In this document: positions 7,784 through 15,609 of the stretch, piece after piece
How positions within the stretch are numbered: position 1 is the first letter of the stretch
Layout: the number at the start of each line of letters is the position of its first letter
Assembly: GCF_025353065.1 (NCBI RefSeq)
Contig: NZ_JANXRJ010000030.1
Location: forward strand, 1 to 35,396
Direction: 5' to 3'
From: Lapillicoccus sp.
Lineage (GTDB): Bacteria; Actinomycetota; Actinomycetes; Actinomycetales; Dermatophilaceae
DNA length: 35,396 nucleotides
Made by a program: the position numbers and the translations under genes
The notes under the pieces: generated by a model
Databases searched by the model: none
Seen by the model: the letters and a program-made list of their open reading frames with translations, nothing else
Told to the model about the DNA's origin: nothing

Positions 7784-8628
7784 GAGCGGAACCCCCCACT
7801 GGCGGAGAGGATCGAGCCGTGGACGACGGGGCCTGCGAGAGCGGCGAACTCGACGACGGCAGCGACCTCGTCGGGCTCGAGGACCCGTCCGATCGCCTGC
7901 TCCTGCACGAGGCGCTCGATGCCGTCGAGATGGTAGAGCCGTGCGGTGGCCTGGAGCATCTGCGTGTCGGTGGACCCGGGCGAGACGCCGGCGACGGTGA
8001 GGTGCTGTCCGACCACGTCCGCTGCGAGGCCGCGGACGAGCCCGACGACCGCGTGCTTGACCATGCAGTAGGCCGACAGGTGGTAGAGCCCGTGCTCCCC
8101 GGCGCCCGAGGTGATGGCGACGAACGCCGGACGTCGGGCCGCCTCCTGACGCAGCAGGAGAGGCACCATCGTCTTCGCGGTGTTCCACACGGTGACGGCG
8201 TCCGACCGCCAGATGGCGTCCAGCACGGCGTCGTCGGTGTCCCACAGGGCGTCACCGCCCCCGATGATCGCGGCCCCGGCGACGACGACGGTGAGGTCGC
8301 CGCGCTCGGTGTCGATGCGCTCGGCGACGGTTCGCATCGCCGCGACGTCCCGGGCGTCGGCGACCACCGGTGTCACCGCTCCAGGATGGGCCGCGGCAAC
8401 CGCGTCGAGATCGGCGCGGGTGGCGAGGGGGTAGCCGGCGTCGGTGTCCTCGCCCGCGCAGGAGTCGACGGCGACGACGTGGAAACCGCGGCCGACGAGT
8501 CGGCGGGTGACGGCTGCGCCGATCCCCCGCGCTGCGCCCGTGACGAGCGCAGTCCCTGCAGACCCTGCGGCGCCTGCGGCCCCTGCAGACCCTGCGGCGC
8601 CCCGCTCGGGGCTGGACGCCACGGTCAT
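7780..8628 (-). CDS. Mycofactocin-coupled SDR family oxidoreductase
   Basis: A 282-residue short-chain dehydrogenase/reductase, probably with a tightly held NAD that is reoxidised by mycofactocin. It has the dinucleotide motif TGAARGIG (30-37), AGAA near 117-120, and the catalytic Ser174, Tyr187 and Lys191 (SAYCMVKHA). The family is known to be encoded inside mycofactocin clusters. Residues 11-26 are an Ala-Gly-Ser tract made by a repeated codon block. Both ends overlap neighbours: ATGA with mftE at 8625-8628 and GTGA with mftF at 7780-7783. It is therefore fully embedded in the operon and probably made in proportion to the pathway. The alcohol or ketone substrate is unknown. Confidence 0.88.
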   Translation of the reverse strand: MTVASSPERGAAGSAGAAGAAGSAGTALVTGAARGIGAAVTRRLVGRGFHVVAVDSCAGEDTDAGYPLATRADLDAVAAAHPGAVTPVVADARDVAAMRTVAERIDTERGDLTVVVAGAAIIGGGDALWDTDDAVLDAIWRSDAVTVWNTAKTMVPLLLRQEAARRPAFVAITSGAGEHGLYHLSAYCMVKHAVVGLVRGLAADVVGQHLTVAGVSPGSTDTQMLQATARLYHLDGIERLVQEQAIGRVLEPDEVAAVVEFAALAGPVVHGSILSASGGFRS

Positions 8629-9392
8629 GGCAGCACCACTCGCTGCGCGGCTCCTGAGGGCGAGAGTCGTCCGTCGTCCATGACGTCGAGGGTCTGGAGC
8701 TCGAGGACGAGGTTGCGCACGAGGGTCTGGAAGAGCTGCCGACCCTCGTGCGCCGACGCCTCACGGGGGTCGCCGAGGATCCCGTTGCGTGAGACGGCGC
8801 GGATGCCGTCGCGGCGCAGGCGCGGCATGAGCTCGACCAACGGTGTGACACAGCCGATCTCGACCTCGTCAGCGCGCACCGTCTGCGGGGCGAGCTCGAG
8901 CAGCAGTGAGGTCTCGGTGCGCCCGGCGTGGGCGTCTGCGCCGGGCAGGTCGCACGAGGTCCAGGCCACGGCCCGGCCCTCGTAGCGCAGCAGCTCGACC
9001 GACTGGCGGACCGACTGGACGTTGCCCCCGTGCCCGTTGACGAAGATCAGCCCACGTGCCCAGCGGCAGGCCGACCGGCCGTACTCGATGAGGAGGTTCA
9101 TCAGCGCCTCGTGCCCGATCGACACGGTCCCGGGGAAGCCCTCGTGCTCGCCGCTCGCGCCGTAGGCGATCGCCGGGGCGACGAGCACCGCGTTGCCGCG
9201 GGCGGCGAGCACCTCCGCCGCGGCACGCGACACCGCCGTCGCGACCATCGTGTCGGTCGCGAGCGGCAGGTGCGGCCCGTGCTGCTCGGTGGAGCCCACG
9301 GGGACCAGCAGGAGCGGGTCACCGGTGCGGGTGCTCGGAGAGGTCGTGAGCCCGAGGTCGAGGGGTGGCCGCGTCGTCGAGGCCGAGGTCAT
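8625..9392 (-). CDS. mftE: Mycofactocin peptidase MftE (creatininase family)
   Basis: MftE is a metal-dependent peptidase of the creatininase family that releases the modified Val-Tyr C-terminus (AHDP) from MftA. The 255-residue protein carries the metal-site motifs STEQHGPHLPLATDT (Glu36, His38, Asp47), FVNGHGGN and GRTETS. The start ATG at 9392 gives MTSASTTRPPLD and lies 5 nt after the mftC stop; longer in-frame readings are antisense to mftC. The stop overlaps the SDR start as ATGA. Position and motifs agree with the assignment. Confidence 0.92.
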   Translation of the reverse strand: MTSASTTRPPLDLGLTTSPSTRTGDPLLLVPVGSTEQHGPHLPLATDTMVATAVSRAAAEVLAARGNAVLVAPAIAYGASGEHEGFPGTVSIGHEALMNLLIEYGRSACRWARGLIFVNGHGGNVQSVRQSVELLRYEGRAVAWTSCDLPGADAHAGRTETSLLLELAPQTVRADEVEIGCVTPLVELMPRLRRDGIRAVSRNGILGDPREASAHEGRQLFQTLVRNLVLELQTLDVMDDGRLSPSGAAQRVVLP

Positions 9393-9397
9393 GGGCG

Positions 9398-10657
9398 CTA
9401 CCCCCGGTCGGCGGTTTCTCGTCCCGCGCCCGCGCCGGCGAACCCCACCAGCGGGTCCTCGTCGCAGGAGCGGTCGGGGCGGGACGTGAGCCGAGTCGGC
9501 ATCAGGGTCAACGGGATCGGTTGGTTGTGCACCGGTCCGGTGTGCGAGTGGTCCTGGCTGGGGCTCGGCCGGGTCCCGGCGGCGACGCCCGCGAGCGGGA
9601 TGTCCCCGTTGCCCTTGACGCACTCGGGGTCGGGCCCGTCGAGCGGCAGACCGGTGAAGAACTTCGCGGCCATGCACCCACCGCGGCAGGAGTCGTAGGC
9701 GGAGCACTTCGTGCACGCCCCCCCGGTCTGGGGGGACCGGAGCTCGAGGAAGAGCGGTGACTCCTTCCAGACCCGGTCGAAGCCCAGGTCGCGGATGTTG
9801 CCCGCGAGGAAGGTGTCGTGGATCGCGAAGGGGCAGGCGTAGACGTCGCCGACGGGGTCGACGAGGCAGACCACCCGACCGGCGCCGCAGAGGTTGAGTC
9901 CGGGCAGGGCCTCGCCGAAGGCCGAGAGGTGGAAGAACGAGTCACCGGTGAGGACGCCCTCCCCGTGGGCGACCAGCCAGTCGTAGAGCTGACGCTGCTG
10001 CTCGGGCAGCGGGCGCAGCTCGCCCCAGACGTCGGCGCCGCGACCCGAAGGGCGCAGGCGGGTGAGCCGCAGCTGCGCGCCGAAGCGGTCGGCGATCGCC
10101 TTGAAGTCGTCGAGCTGGTCGATGTTGTGGCGGGTGCAGACGACGGAGATCTTGAAGTCCTGCATCCCCGCGGCCTGCAGGTGGGTCATCGCCCGCATCG
10201 CGGCGTCGTAGGTGCCGGCGCCCCGCACCGCGTCGTTGACCTCCGCCGTCGCCCCGTCGAGGGAGATCTGCACATCGACGTAGTCCGTCGCGGCCAGCCG
10301 CTCCGCGCGCTCCTTCGTGATGCGGAAACCGTTGGTGGAGAACTTGACCCCGACGTGGTGCTCCACGGCGTAGTCGAGCAGCTCCCAGAAGTCCGGGCGG
10401 ATCGTCGGCTCGCCACCGCCGATGTTGACGTAGAAGATCTGCATCCGCTCGAACTCGTCGATGAGGGCCTTGGCCTCCGCCGTCGTCAGCTCGCGCGGGT
10501 CCCGGCGCCCGGACGAGCTGAGGCAGTGGACACAGGCGAGGTTGCAGGCATACGTGAGCTCCCAGGTCAGGCAGATCGGCGCGTCGAGACCGTACTCGAA
10601 CTCGTCGACGAGGCGCCCGACCTTGGGCCGTTCGAGCGGCTGGATGGTCGTCGTCAT
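9398..10657 (-). CDS. mftC: Mycofactocin radical SAM maturase MftC
   Basis: MftC is the radical SAM/SPASM enzyme that decarboxylates the C-terminal Tyr of MftA and forms a carbon-carbon bond to the adjacent Val. The 419-residue protein binds the SAM cluster through Cys38, Cys42 and Cys45 (TYACNLACVHC). GGGEPTIRPDFW follows near residue 85. The C-terminal SPASM region has a cysteine set: LCGAGRVVC, DVYACPF, CTKCSAYDSCRGGC and PECVKG. About 60 residues after the last cysteine are low in recognisable features. The start ATG at 10657 shares one base with the mftB stop (TGATG), so the two are translationally coupled, which fits MftC needing MftB. Confidence 0.96.
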   Translation of the reverse strand: MTTTIQPLERPKVGRLVDEFEYGLDAPICLTWELTYACNLACVHCLSSSGRRDPRELTTAEAKALIDEFERMQIFYVNIGGGEPTIRPDFWELLDYAVEHHVGVKFSTNGFRITKERAERLAATDYVDVQISLDGATAEVNDAVRGAGTYDAAMRAMTHLQAAGMQDFKISVVCTRHNIDQLDDFKAIADRFGAQLRLTRLRPSGRGADVWGELRPLPEQQRQLYDWLVAHGEGVLTGDSFFHLSAFGEALPGLNLCGAGRVVCLVDPVGDVYACPFAIHDTFLAGNIRDLGFDRVWKESPLFLELRSPQTGGACTKCSAYDSCRGGCMAAKFFTGLPLDGPDPECVKGNGDIPLAGVAAGTRPSPSQDHSHTGPVHNQPIPLTLMPTRLTSRPDRSCDEDPLVGFAGAGAGRETADRG

Positions 10658-10968
10658 CAGGGTCCTTCCTGGGAGGCTGCCGGCACGGAGACGGGAGCGG
10701 AGGGTGAAGGGTGCTGTGGCACGAGCAGGCCGCTCGTCGCCAGGCCGCTCAGGGCCCTGACGTATGCCGCCTGCTGGGAGGCGTCGACCCCGGCACCGGT
10801 CAACGCGTCGAGGACGGTCGGGCTGTCGCCCAAACGCCGCACCACGTCCACCAGCGTCGGGGTCTTGAGGAAGCTGAGCCGGCGGGTGCGGAAGTCGTAG
10901 GCCAGAGCGCCGAACCGCTCGGGTCGCAAGGACACCGAGCCGCTCAGCTGCCACGCCTCCGTGAGCAT
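10657..10968 (-). CDS. mftB: Mycofactocin precursor-peptide chaperone MftB
   Basis: MftB is a small RiPP recognition element protein (PqqD-like fold) that binds the leader of MftA and presents it to MftC. The 103-residue protein has the family core SLRPERFGALAYDF followed by RTRRLSFLKTPTLVDVVR, then LSGLATSGLLVP near the end. The ATG at 10968 is chosen over one five codons upstream (10983) because it forms a TGATG overlap with the mftA stop, matching the mftB-mftC junction. The last 15 residues are Pro/Ser/Ala-rich. Confidence 0.93.
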   Translation of the reverse strand: MLTEAWQLSGSVSLRPERFGALAYDFRTRRLSFLKTPTLVDVVRRLGDSPTVLDALTGAGVDASQQAAYVRALSGLATSGLLVPQHPSPSAPVSVPAASQEGP

Positions 10969-11111
10969 CAGTAGACGCCGCACATTCCGTCGATGGAGAC
11001 CTCCTCGACGAGGCTGTCCTCAAGCAGGTCGCTCTCGGTGATCTCGGTGATCTCGGTGATCTCGGTGATCTCGGGGCCGGTCTCCTCGAGGGTGCTCACG
11101 CTGTCGGGCAT
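10968..11111 (-). CDS. mftA: Mycofactocin precursor peptide MftA
   Basis: A 47-residue ribosomal precursor that ends in IDGMCGVY, the invariant mycofactocin C-terminus; the last Val46 and Tyr47 become the cofactor core. The leader (MPDSVSTLEETGP at its start) contains four exact EIT tripeptides made by a 9-bp tandem repeat, then SDLLEDSLVEEVS. The ATG at 11111 is the first in frame after the upstream region and gives a length in the family range. The TGA at 10968-10970 overlaps the mftB ATG. It is the first gene of the operon and is divergent from mno. The repeat is unusual for this peptide. Confidence 0.95.
   Translation of the reverse strand: MPDSVSTLEETGPEITEITEITEITESDLLEDSLVEEVSIDGMCGVY
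11034..11069. repeat. Four-copy 9-bp tandem repeat inside mftA
   Basis: Exact copies of CTCGGTGAT (GAGATCACC-type on the coding strand) at 11034-11042, 11043-11051, 11052-11060 and 11061-11069, with a partial fifth unit. They encode the (EIT)4 segment of the MftA leader and keep the frame. Confidence 0.95.
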
Positions 11112-11420
11112 GGGTCCACCATCCAATCTGGTCGGGTCCTGCGGGCTATAAAGGGCAGTACGTGGTGGTTCGGTGCCACGCTATCCGCGTCCGGCCCCTG
11201 CCGCCCCTGCTCGGGAGGGTCGAGTTTCCTGTCGGATCGGACAGGGCGGACGGTGTGTGGCCGTGTCGCGACGGCAAACCTCACCGAACGGAGGGGACGG
11301 CAGGTGTCCGCATCGGCAGGACGGCGCGCGACCTGAGGGCAGTCTTTGGATCCTCACCTGTCGGCGGGGTGGCGCGGCTCCTACGGTCCGAGACGTCCCC
11401 CCAACGACAAGGAGGTCGTC
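11112..11420. promoter_or_regulatory. Divergent control region of mftA and mno
   Basis: This 309-bp region separates the mycofactocin operon from mno and must hold promoters for both. It contains a perfect 6-bp-arm palindrome, CCTGTC-6-GACAGG, at 11228-11245; its left half plus GG recurs at 11357-11364. A GTGG/CCAC inverted repeat lies near 11164-11180. A TATA-like stretch, GGCTATAAAGGG, is near 11145-11156. mno has a perfect AAGGAGG ribosome site at 11409-11415. Which regulator binds is not known; the response regulator at 16886-17608 is a candidate. Confidence 0.55.
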
Positions 11421-12713
11421 ATGCAGGTCGACGAACTACTCAAGCCTTTCCCCATCAAGGAGTTCCACCCGTTCCCCCGTGCCCTCATGGGCCCGGGCGC
11501 GCACGAGATGATCGGCCCGGAGGCCCTCAAGCTGGGCTTCCGCAAGACCTTGATCATGACGTCGGGCCTGCGCGGCACCGACATCGTGCACAAGATCGCC
11601 GAGTCGATGAAGTACCACGGCCTCGAGGTCGTCATCTACGACAAGGTCGAGTCCAACCCCAAGGACTACAACGTCATGGACGCGGTGGGCCTCTACCAGG
11701 ACAACGCCTGCGACTCGTTCGTCTCGATCGGTGGTGGCTCGTCGCACGACGCCTGCAAGGGCGCGCGCGTATCGGTCGCCCACGACGGGCGCAACGTCAA
11801 CGAGTTCGAGGGGTTCAACATGAGTGAGAACCCCAAGAACCCCCCGCACATCGCGGTGTCGACGACGGCGGGCACGGGGTCGGAGACCTCGTGGGCCTAC
11901 GTCATCACCGACACGACGACGGACCCCGACAACCCCCACAAGTATGTCGCCTTCGACGACGCCTCGGTCACGACCCTGGCCATCGACGACCCGGTGCTCT
12001 ACTACGACTGCCCGGTCGACTACACCGCCCAGTGCGGCTTCGACGTGCTTGCCCACGCCAGCGAGCCCTACGTCTCCCGGCTCAACTTCGAGCCGTCGCT
12101 CGGCAACGCGATCCGCGCGATCAAGCTGACCAACGACAACCTGCGCGAGGCGGTCTGGAACGGTCAGGACCTCAAGGGACGCGAGGGGATGATGTATGCG
12201 CAGTACATCGCCGCCCAGGCGTTCAACTCCGGTGGACTCGGCATCATCCACTCCATCTCGCACGCGGTGAGCGCCTTCTACGACACCCACCACGGCCTCA
12301 ACAACGCCATCGCCCTGCCACGCGTCTGGGCCTTCAACATGCCGGCGCAGTACAAGCGCTTCGCCGAGATCGCCGTCGCCATGGGCGTCGACATCGGCGG
12401 GATGACGACGGTCCAGGCCGCCGACGCGGCACTGGCCGCGTCGATCCGGCTGCTGCGTGACGTGGGCATCACGGAGAAGTTCTGCGACGTCACGCAGGAC
12501 TCGTACTCGAAGAACCGGCTCGGCTCCGGACCGACGGCCTACTACGAGAACTCCCCGGTCATCAAGGGCGACAAGGACGACGTGGACCGCATCACCAACC
12601 ACGTCCTCGGCGACGCCTGCACCCCCGGCAACGCCAAGGAGTGCACCTTCGACACGGTGCGGCCCGTGGTGGAGCACTGCATGACCGGCGACCTGGACGA
12701 CCTGCTCGGCTGA
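11421..12713 (+). CDS. mno: NDMA-dependent nicotinoprotein methanol/alcohol dehydrogenase
   Basis: An iron-type (group III) alcohol dehydrogenase that oxidises methanol or other primary alcohols with a permanently bound NAD(P). Electrons leave through mycofactocin in vivo, or through the artificial acceptor NDMA. The 430-residue protein has KEFHPFPRALMGPGAH at the N-terminus, the cofactor loop GGGSSHD (104-110) and the metal ligands Asp208, His212, His281 and His291 (GFDVLAH, HSISHAVS, THHGLNN). The sequence closely resembles my memory of the Amycolatopsis/Mycobacterium Mno (Mdo) proteins. The ATG at 11421 follows AAGGAGG by 5 nt. It is divergent from mftA and followed by the MoxR/VWA pair. 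Confidence 0.95.
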   Translation: MQVDELLKPFPIKEFHPFPRALMGPGAHEMIGPEALKLGFRKTLIMTSGLRGTDIVHKIAESMKYHGLEVVIYDKVESNPKDYNVMDAVGLYQDNACDSFVSIGGGSSHDACKGARVSVAHDGRNVNEFEGFNMSENPKNPPHIAVSTTAGTGSETSWAYVITDTTTDPDNPHKYVAFDDASVTTLAIDDPVLYYDCPVDYTAQCGFDVLAHASEPYVSRLNFEPSLGNAIRAIKLTNDNLREAVWNGQDLKGREGMMYAQYIAAQAFNSGGLGIIHSISHAVSAFYDTHHGLNNAIALPRVWAFNMPAQYKRFAEIAVAMGVDIGGMTTVQAADAALAASIRLLRDVGITEKFCDVTQDSYSKNRLGSGPTAYYENSPVIKGDKDDVDRITNHVLGDACTPGNAKECTFDTVRPVVEHCMTGDLDDLLG

Positions 12714-12738
12714 GCGGCAGGCACCGACACGGCATACG

Positions 12739-12776
12739 GGCCGGGGCCGTCACCATCGCTGGCGACGGTCCCGGCC
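12739..12776 (+). terminator. Hairpin between mno and the MoxR gene
   Basis: A 13-bp stem, GGCCGGGGCCGTC at 12739-12751 pairing with 12764-12776 with one G-T wobble and a 12-nt loop. It may stop most transcripts after mno so that the MoxR and VWA genes are made at a lower level. Confidence 0.65.
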
Positions 12777-12807
12777 TCGACCCGACCCCTACCCCGAAGG
12801 ATCTCCC

Positions 12808-14034
12808 GTGACCCCGGAAGCCCAGCCTGACCAGACCGGCACCTCGGAGGCCGAGGAGTTCGCCGACGTCGACGACGCCCGGCGACGGCTCGGCGACGTG
12901 GGCTACCTCGCCGACGCCCGGATGGCGACGACGATCTTCCTCCAGTCGCGCCTCGGCAAACCGGTGCTGCTCGAAGGCCCCGCCGGGGTCGGGAAGACGC
13001 AGCTCGCGCTCAGCCTCGCCCAGGCCACGGGCCGAAAGCTGTTACGGCTGCAGTGCTACGAGGGTCAGGACGAGACCAAGGCGCTCTACGAGTGGGACTA
13101 CGGCAAGCAGCTGCTCTACACCCAGATCCTGCGCGAGAAGATCGGCCAGGTCGTCGAGGACGCGAAGGACCTCGACGAGGCGGTCGAGCGGATCAGTCGG
13201 CAGGACAGCATCTTCTTCTCCGAGCGCTTCCTGGCGCCGCGGCCGCTGCTGCAGGCGATCGCGTCCGACGTCCCGGTCGTCCTGCTCATCGACGAGGTCG
13301 ACCGCGCCGACGAGGCGCTCGAAGCGGTGCTGCTCGAGACCCTGGCCGAGTTCCAGATCTCCATCCCCGAGATCGGCACGGTGACCGCGAAGCACCAGCC
13401 CTTCGTCATCCTCACCTCCAACAACACCCGCGACCTGTCGGCCGCCCTCAAGCGCCGGTGCCTGCACCTCTTCCTGGACTACCCCACGCCGGAGCGCGAG
13501 CTGGAGATCCTCCGCTCGAAGGAGACCGGTCTCGCTGACGCCCTCTCGGCCCGGCTGGTCGAGGTCGTGCGCGGGCTGCGGGACCTCGAGCTGCGCAAGG
13601 CCCCGAGCATCTCGGAGACCATCGACTGGGCCCGCACCCTCAGCGTGCTCGGCGTCACCGAGCTCAGTGCCGAGGTCCTCGCGGAGACCCTCAACGTCGT
13701 CATCAAGTACGAGCGCGACAACGAGAAGGCGCTGAAGGCCCTGCCCCGTCTCACCGACCCGAATGCCGCCGTGCCCGACTCCCGCGGTGGCCACGGGCAC
13801 GGTCATGGTCACGGCCCGGGTGCCGACCACGCGCACGACGACGCCCCTCCGCCGCCGCCCCCCGCGGCGCTGGACGAGTCCGGAGCCGACGGCCGCGCCG
13901 TGCGGGCGGCCAAGGACGACCCCGGTCGTCACGACACCGACTACTACGGGGCGCCCGGCAAGGGCGCGGCGCCGAAGCGGCCGGTGCCACGCTCGCAGGG
14001 GGAGCGGTCCTTCGCGCGCAAGCGTCCGGTCTAG
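12808..14034 (+). CDS. MoxR-family AAA+ ATPase with His-rich tail
   Basis: A AAA+ ATPase of the MoxR group, which act with VWA proteins as chaperones that insert metals or activate metalloenzymes. The 408-residue protein has Walker A GPAGVGKT (57-64), Walker B VVLLIDEVD (157-165) and a sensor region FVILTSNNTRDLS (199-211). The C-terminal tail begins with a histidine cluster, GHGHGHGHGPGADHAH (328-343), then a poly-Pro stretch; such a cluster is unusual for MoxR and suggests metal binding. The GTG at 12808 has GAAGGA 6-7 nt upstream. It lies 4 nt before the VWA gene and 94 nt after mno. CoxD-like ATPases are the closest named relatives I can recall. Confidence 0.87.
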   Translation: MTPEAQPDQTGTSEAEEFADVDDARRRLGDVGYLADARMATTIFLQSRLGKPVLLEGPAGVGKTQLALSLAQATGRKLLRLQCYEGQDETKALYEWDYGKQLLYTQILREKIGQVVEDAKDLDEAVERISRQDSIFFSERFLAPRPLLQAIASDVPVVLLIDEVDRADEALEAVLLETLAEFQISIPEIGTVTAKHQPFVILTSNNTRDLSAALKRRCLHLFLDYPTPERELEILRSKETGLADALSARLVEVVRGLRDLELRKAPSISETIDWARTLSVLGVTELSAEVLAETLNVVIKYERDNEKALKALPRLTDPNAAVPDSRGGHGHGHGHGPGADHAHDDAPPPPPPAALDESGADGRAVRAAKDDPGRHDTDYYGAPGKGAAPKRPVPRSQGERSFARKRPV

Positions 14035-14038
14035 CCCG

Positions 14039-15580
14039 GTGGAAGGCGCCCTCCACCGGTTCATCCGTTTCCTGCGGCTGCACGGCATCCGGATCAGCGT
14101 GGCCGAGGCCGTTGACGCCCTGCGCGCAGCGGCCCAGCCGGGGGTGCTGGCCGACCGCGAGGTGCTGCGCTACGCGCTCGCGGTCAGCCTGATCAAGGAC
14201 CGGCGCGACGTCGAGGAGTTCGACCGGGTCTTCGACCTCTTCTTCGCGCTGTCGGCGGTCGTCCCCCGGGTGGAGGAGGACGGCCACGGTCACGCCCACG
14301 ACGACCTCAGCGACGACGGTGCGCTCGAGACGTTCACCCTCTCCGAGGAGCCCGGCGACACGCCCGAGGAGGGCCACTCGCACGGGAAGCCGGAGGACCT
14401 GCGGGAGTACTTCAACCCCGAGGACATGTCGCAGCAGTACAACCTCCACCAGGAGGCCAACAAGATCGACATGGCCGCGCTCACCGACGAGATCGTCCTG
14501 TCCAACGACACGGCGGGGAGTCCGGGCGAGGCCGCCCGGGTGCAGCTCTCGACGCGGCGGTTGCACAACCCCGGGTCGCCGGGCGAGCTGGCCCGTCGAG
14601 CCGGGCTGGAGCTGGACGCGGAGCTCACCGTCGCGCAGGAGATGGTGCTGCTCGAGTGGCTGTCCGACAGCATCCCCGAAGACCTGCTCGCGGGGGTCGA
14701 GGTGGGAGAGCCGGCCTCGCTCGCTGCTCTGCGAGCAGCGTTGGCACCATTGCTCGCCGGGCTCCCCGAGCGGCTCAAGGAGCACCTCGAGCGACTGATG
14801 GCGATGGACCGACAGATCGAGACCCGGGAGGTCGAGGCCGGCCGGGCGGAGGTCATCGACGAGGGCGAGCGCGCCGACCTCGAGGAGTCGCTGCGGCGAC
14901 TGCTCCACTCCCTCCGGGGGGCCCCGCGGCCGCGACGGAAGGTCGCGGCACGCGGCACCGTCGACGGGGCCCGCACCATGCGGGCCAACATGCGTTACGA
15001 CGGCGTGCCGTTCCGGCCGATCACCGTCCGCAAGGTCGAGGACCGGCCGCGGCTCCTCGTCCTCTGCGACGTGTCCCTGTCCGTCCGGGCGACCGCGCGC
15101 TTCACCTTGCAGATGGTGCACAGTCTGCAGTCGATCGCGTCGCAGGTGCGGACGTTCGCCTTCGTCGACGAGGTCGTCGAGATCACCGACCTCTTCGCGG
15201 AGCACCGCATCGAGGACGCCCTGTCGCTGGTGATGTCCGGGCTGCCCGCCGGCGGCGTCGTCGACGTGGACGCCGACTCCGACTACGGGTCGGCGTTCGA
15301 CTCGTTCCTCGAGGCCCACGGCTCCGCGATCAGCCGCCGCACGAGCCTCGTCGTCCTCGGCGACGGGCGGGGCAACGGCAAGGACCCTCGCCTTCCGGTC
15401 TTCGAGGAGCTCACCCGACGTGCGCGCGAGACGGTCTGGCTCACCCCCGAGCCGCGCTACTCGTGGCAGCTCGGTCGTTGCGACCTGCCCCTCTACGCCG
15501 AGTACTGCGACCGCGTGCAGGTCGTCCGGGGACTGAAGGGCCTCGACCGGGCGGCCTCGGCAGAGGCGAGCCTGCGGTGA
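14039..15580 (+). CDS. VWA/CoxE-like protein, MoxR partner
   Basis: A 513-residue protein with a C-terminal von Willebrand A-type domain (about 335-510). It carries the metal-ion-dependent adhesion site DVSLS (344-348) in LLVLCDVSLSV. It belongs to the CoxE-like group that pairs with MoxR ATPases. The N-terminal 75 residues are helical (LHRFIRFLRLHGIRISVAEA). They are followed by an acidic, His-containing linker, DGHGHAHDD (81-89) and GHSHG (112-116), echoing the histidine cluster of the upstream ATPase. The GTG at 14039 begins 4 nt after the ATPase stop and gives the natural N-terminus, so the two are co-translated. The client protein is probably a metal enzyme; mno is the obvious candidate nearby. 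Confidence 0.85.
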   Translation: MEGALHRFIRFLRLHGIRISVAEAVDALRAAAQPGVLADREVLRYALAVSLIKDRRDVEEFDRVFDLFFALSAVVPRVEEDGHGHAHDDLSDDGALETFTLSEEPGDTPEEGHSHGKPEDLREYFNPEDMSQQYNLHQEANKIDMAALTDEIVLSNDTAGSPGEAARVQLSTRRLHNPGSPGELARRAGLELDAELTVAQEMVLLEWLSDSIPEDLLAGVEVGEPASLAALRAALAPLLAGLPERLKEHLERLMAMDRQIETREVEAGRAEVIDEGERADLEESLRRLLHSLRGAPRPRRKVAARGTVDGARTMRANMRYDGVPFRPITVRKVEDRPRLLVLCDVSLSVRATARFTLQMVHSLQSIASQVRTFAFVDEVVEITDLFAEHRIEDALSLVMSGLPAGGVVDVDADSDYGSAFDSFLEAHGSAISRRTSLVVLGDGRGNGKDPRLPVFEELTRRARETVWLTPEPRYSWQLGRCDLPLYAEYCDRVQVVRGLKGLDRAASAEASLR

Positions 15581-15581
15581 G

Positions 15582-15609
15582 GATGCGCCGATGAGGATGC
15601 GGCGATGAG
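15582..15609. repeat. 14-bp tandem duplication at the mftM start
   Basis: GATGCGCCGATGAG (15582-15595) is followed by GATGCGGCGATGAG (15596-15609). The second copy supplies the start ATG at 15605. ATGs at 15583 and 15591 open frames that stop within four to six codons. Confidence 0.8.

Noticed and set aside
4166-7936. A very long plus-strand open frame (over 1200 codons) opposite the mft genes
   Set aside because: It is antisense to the GAF-ANTAR/mftD/mftF genes, has Arg/Gly/Asp-rich composition and no recognisable domain. High GC creates such frames.
10968-10983. Upstream ATG start for mftB at 10983
   Set aside because: It would overlap mftA further and adds MRRLL; the ATG at 10968 gives the TGATG coupling seen at the next junction.
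15583-15608. Tiny upstream ORFs before mftM as a translation-control leader
   Set aside because: They arise from a 14-bp duplication and are only three to five codons long; no evidence of function.
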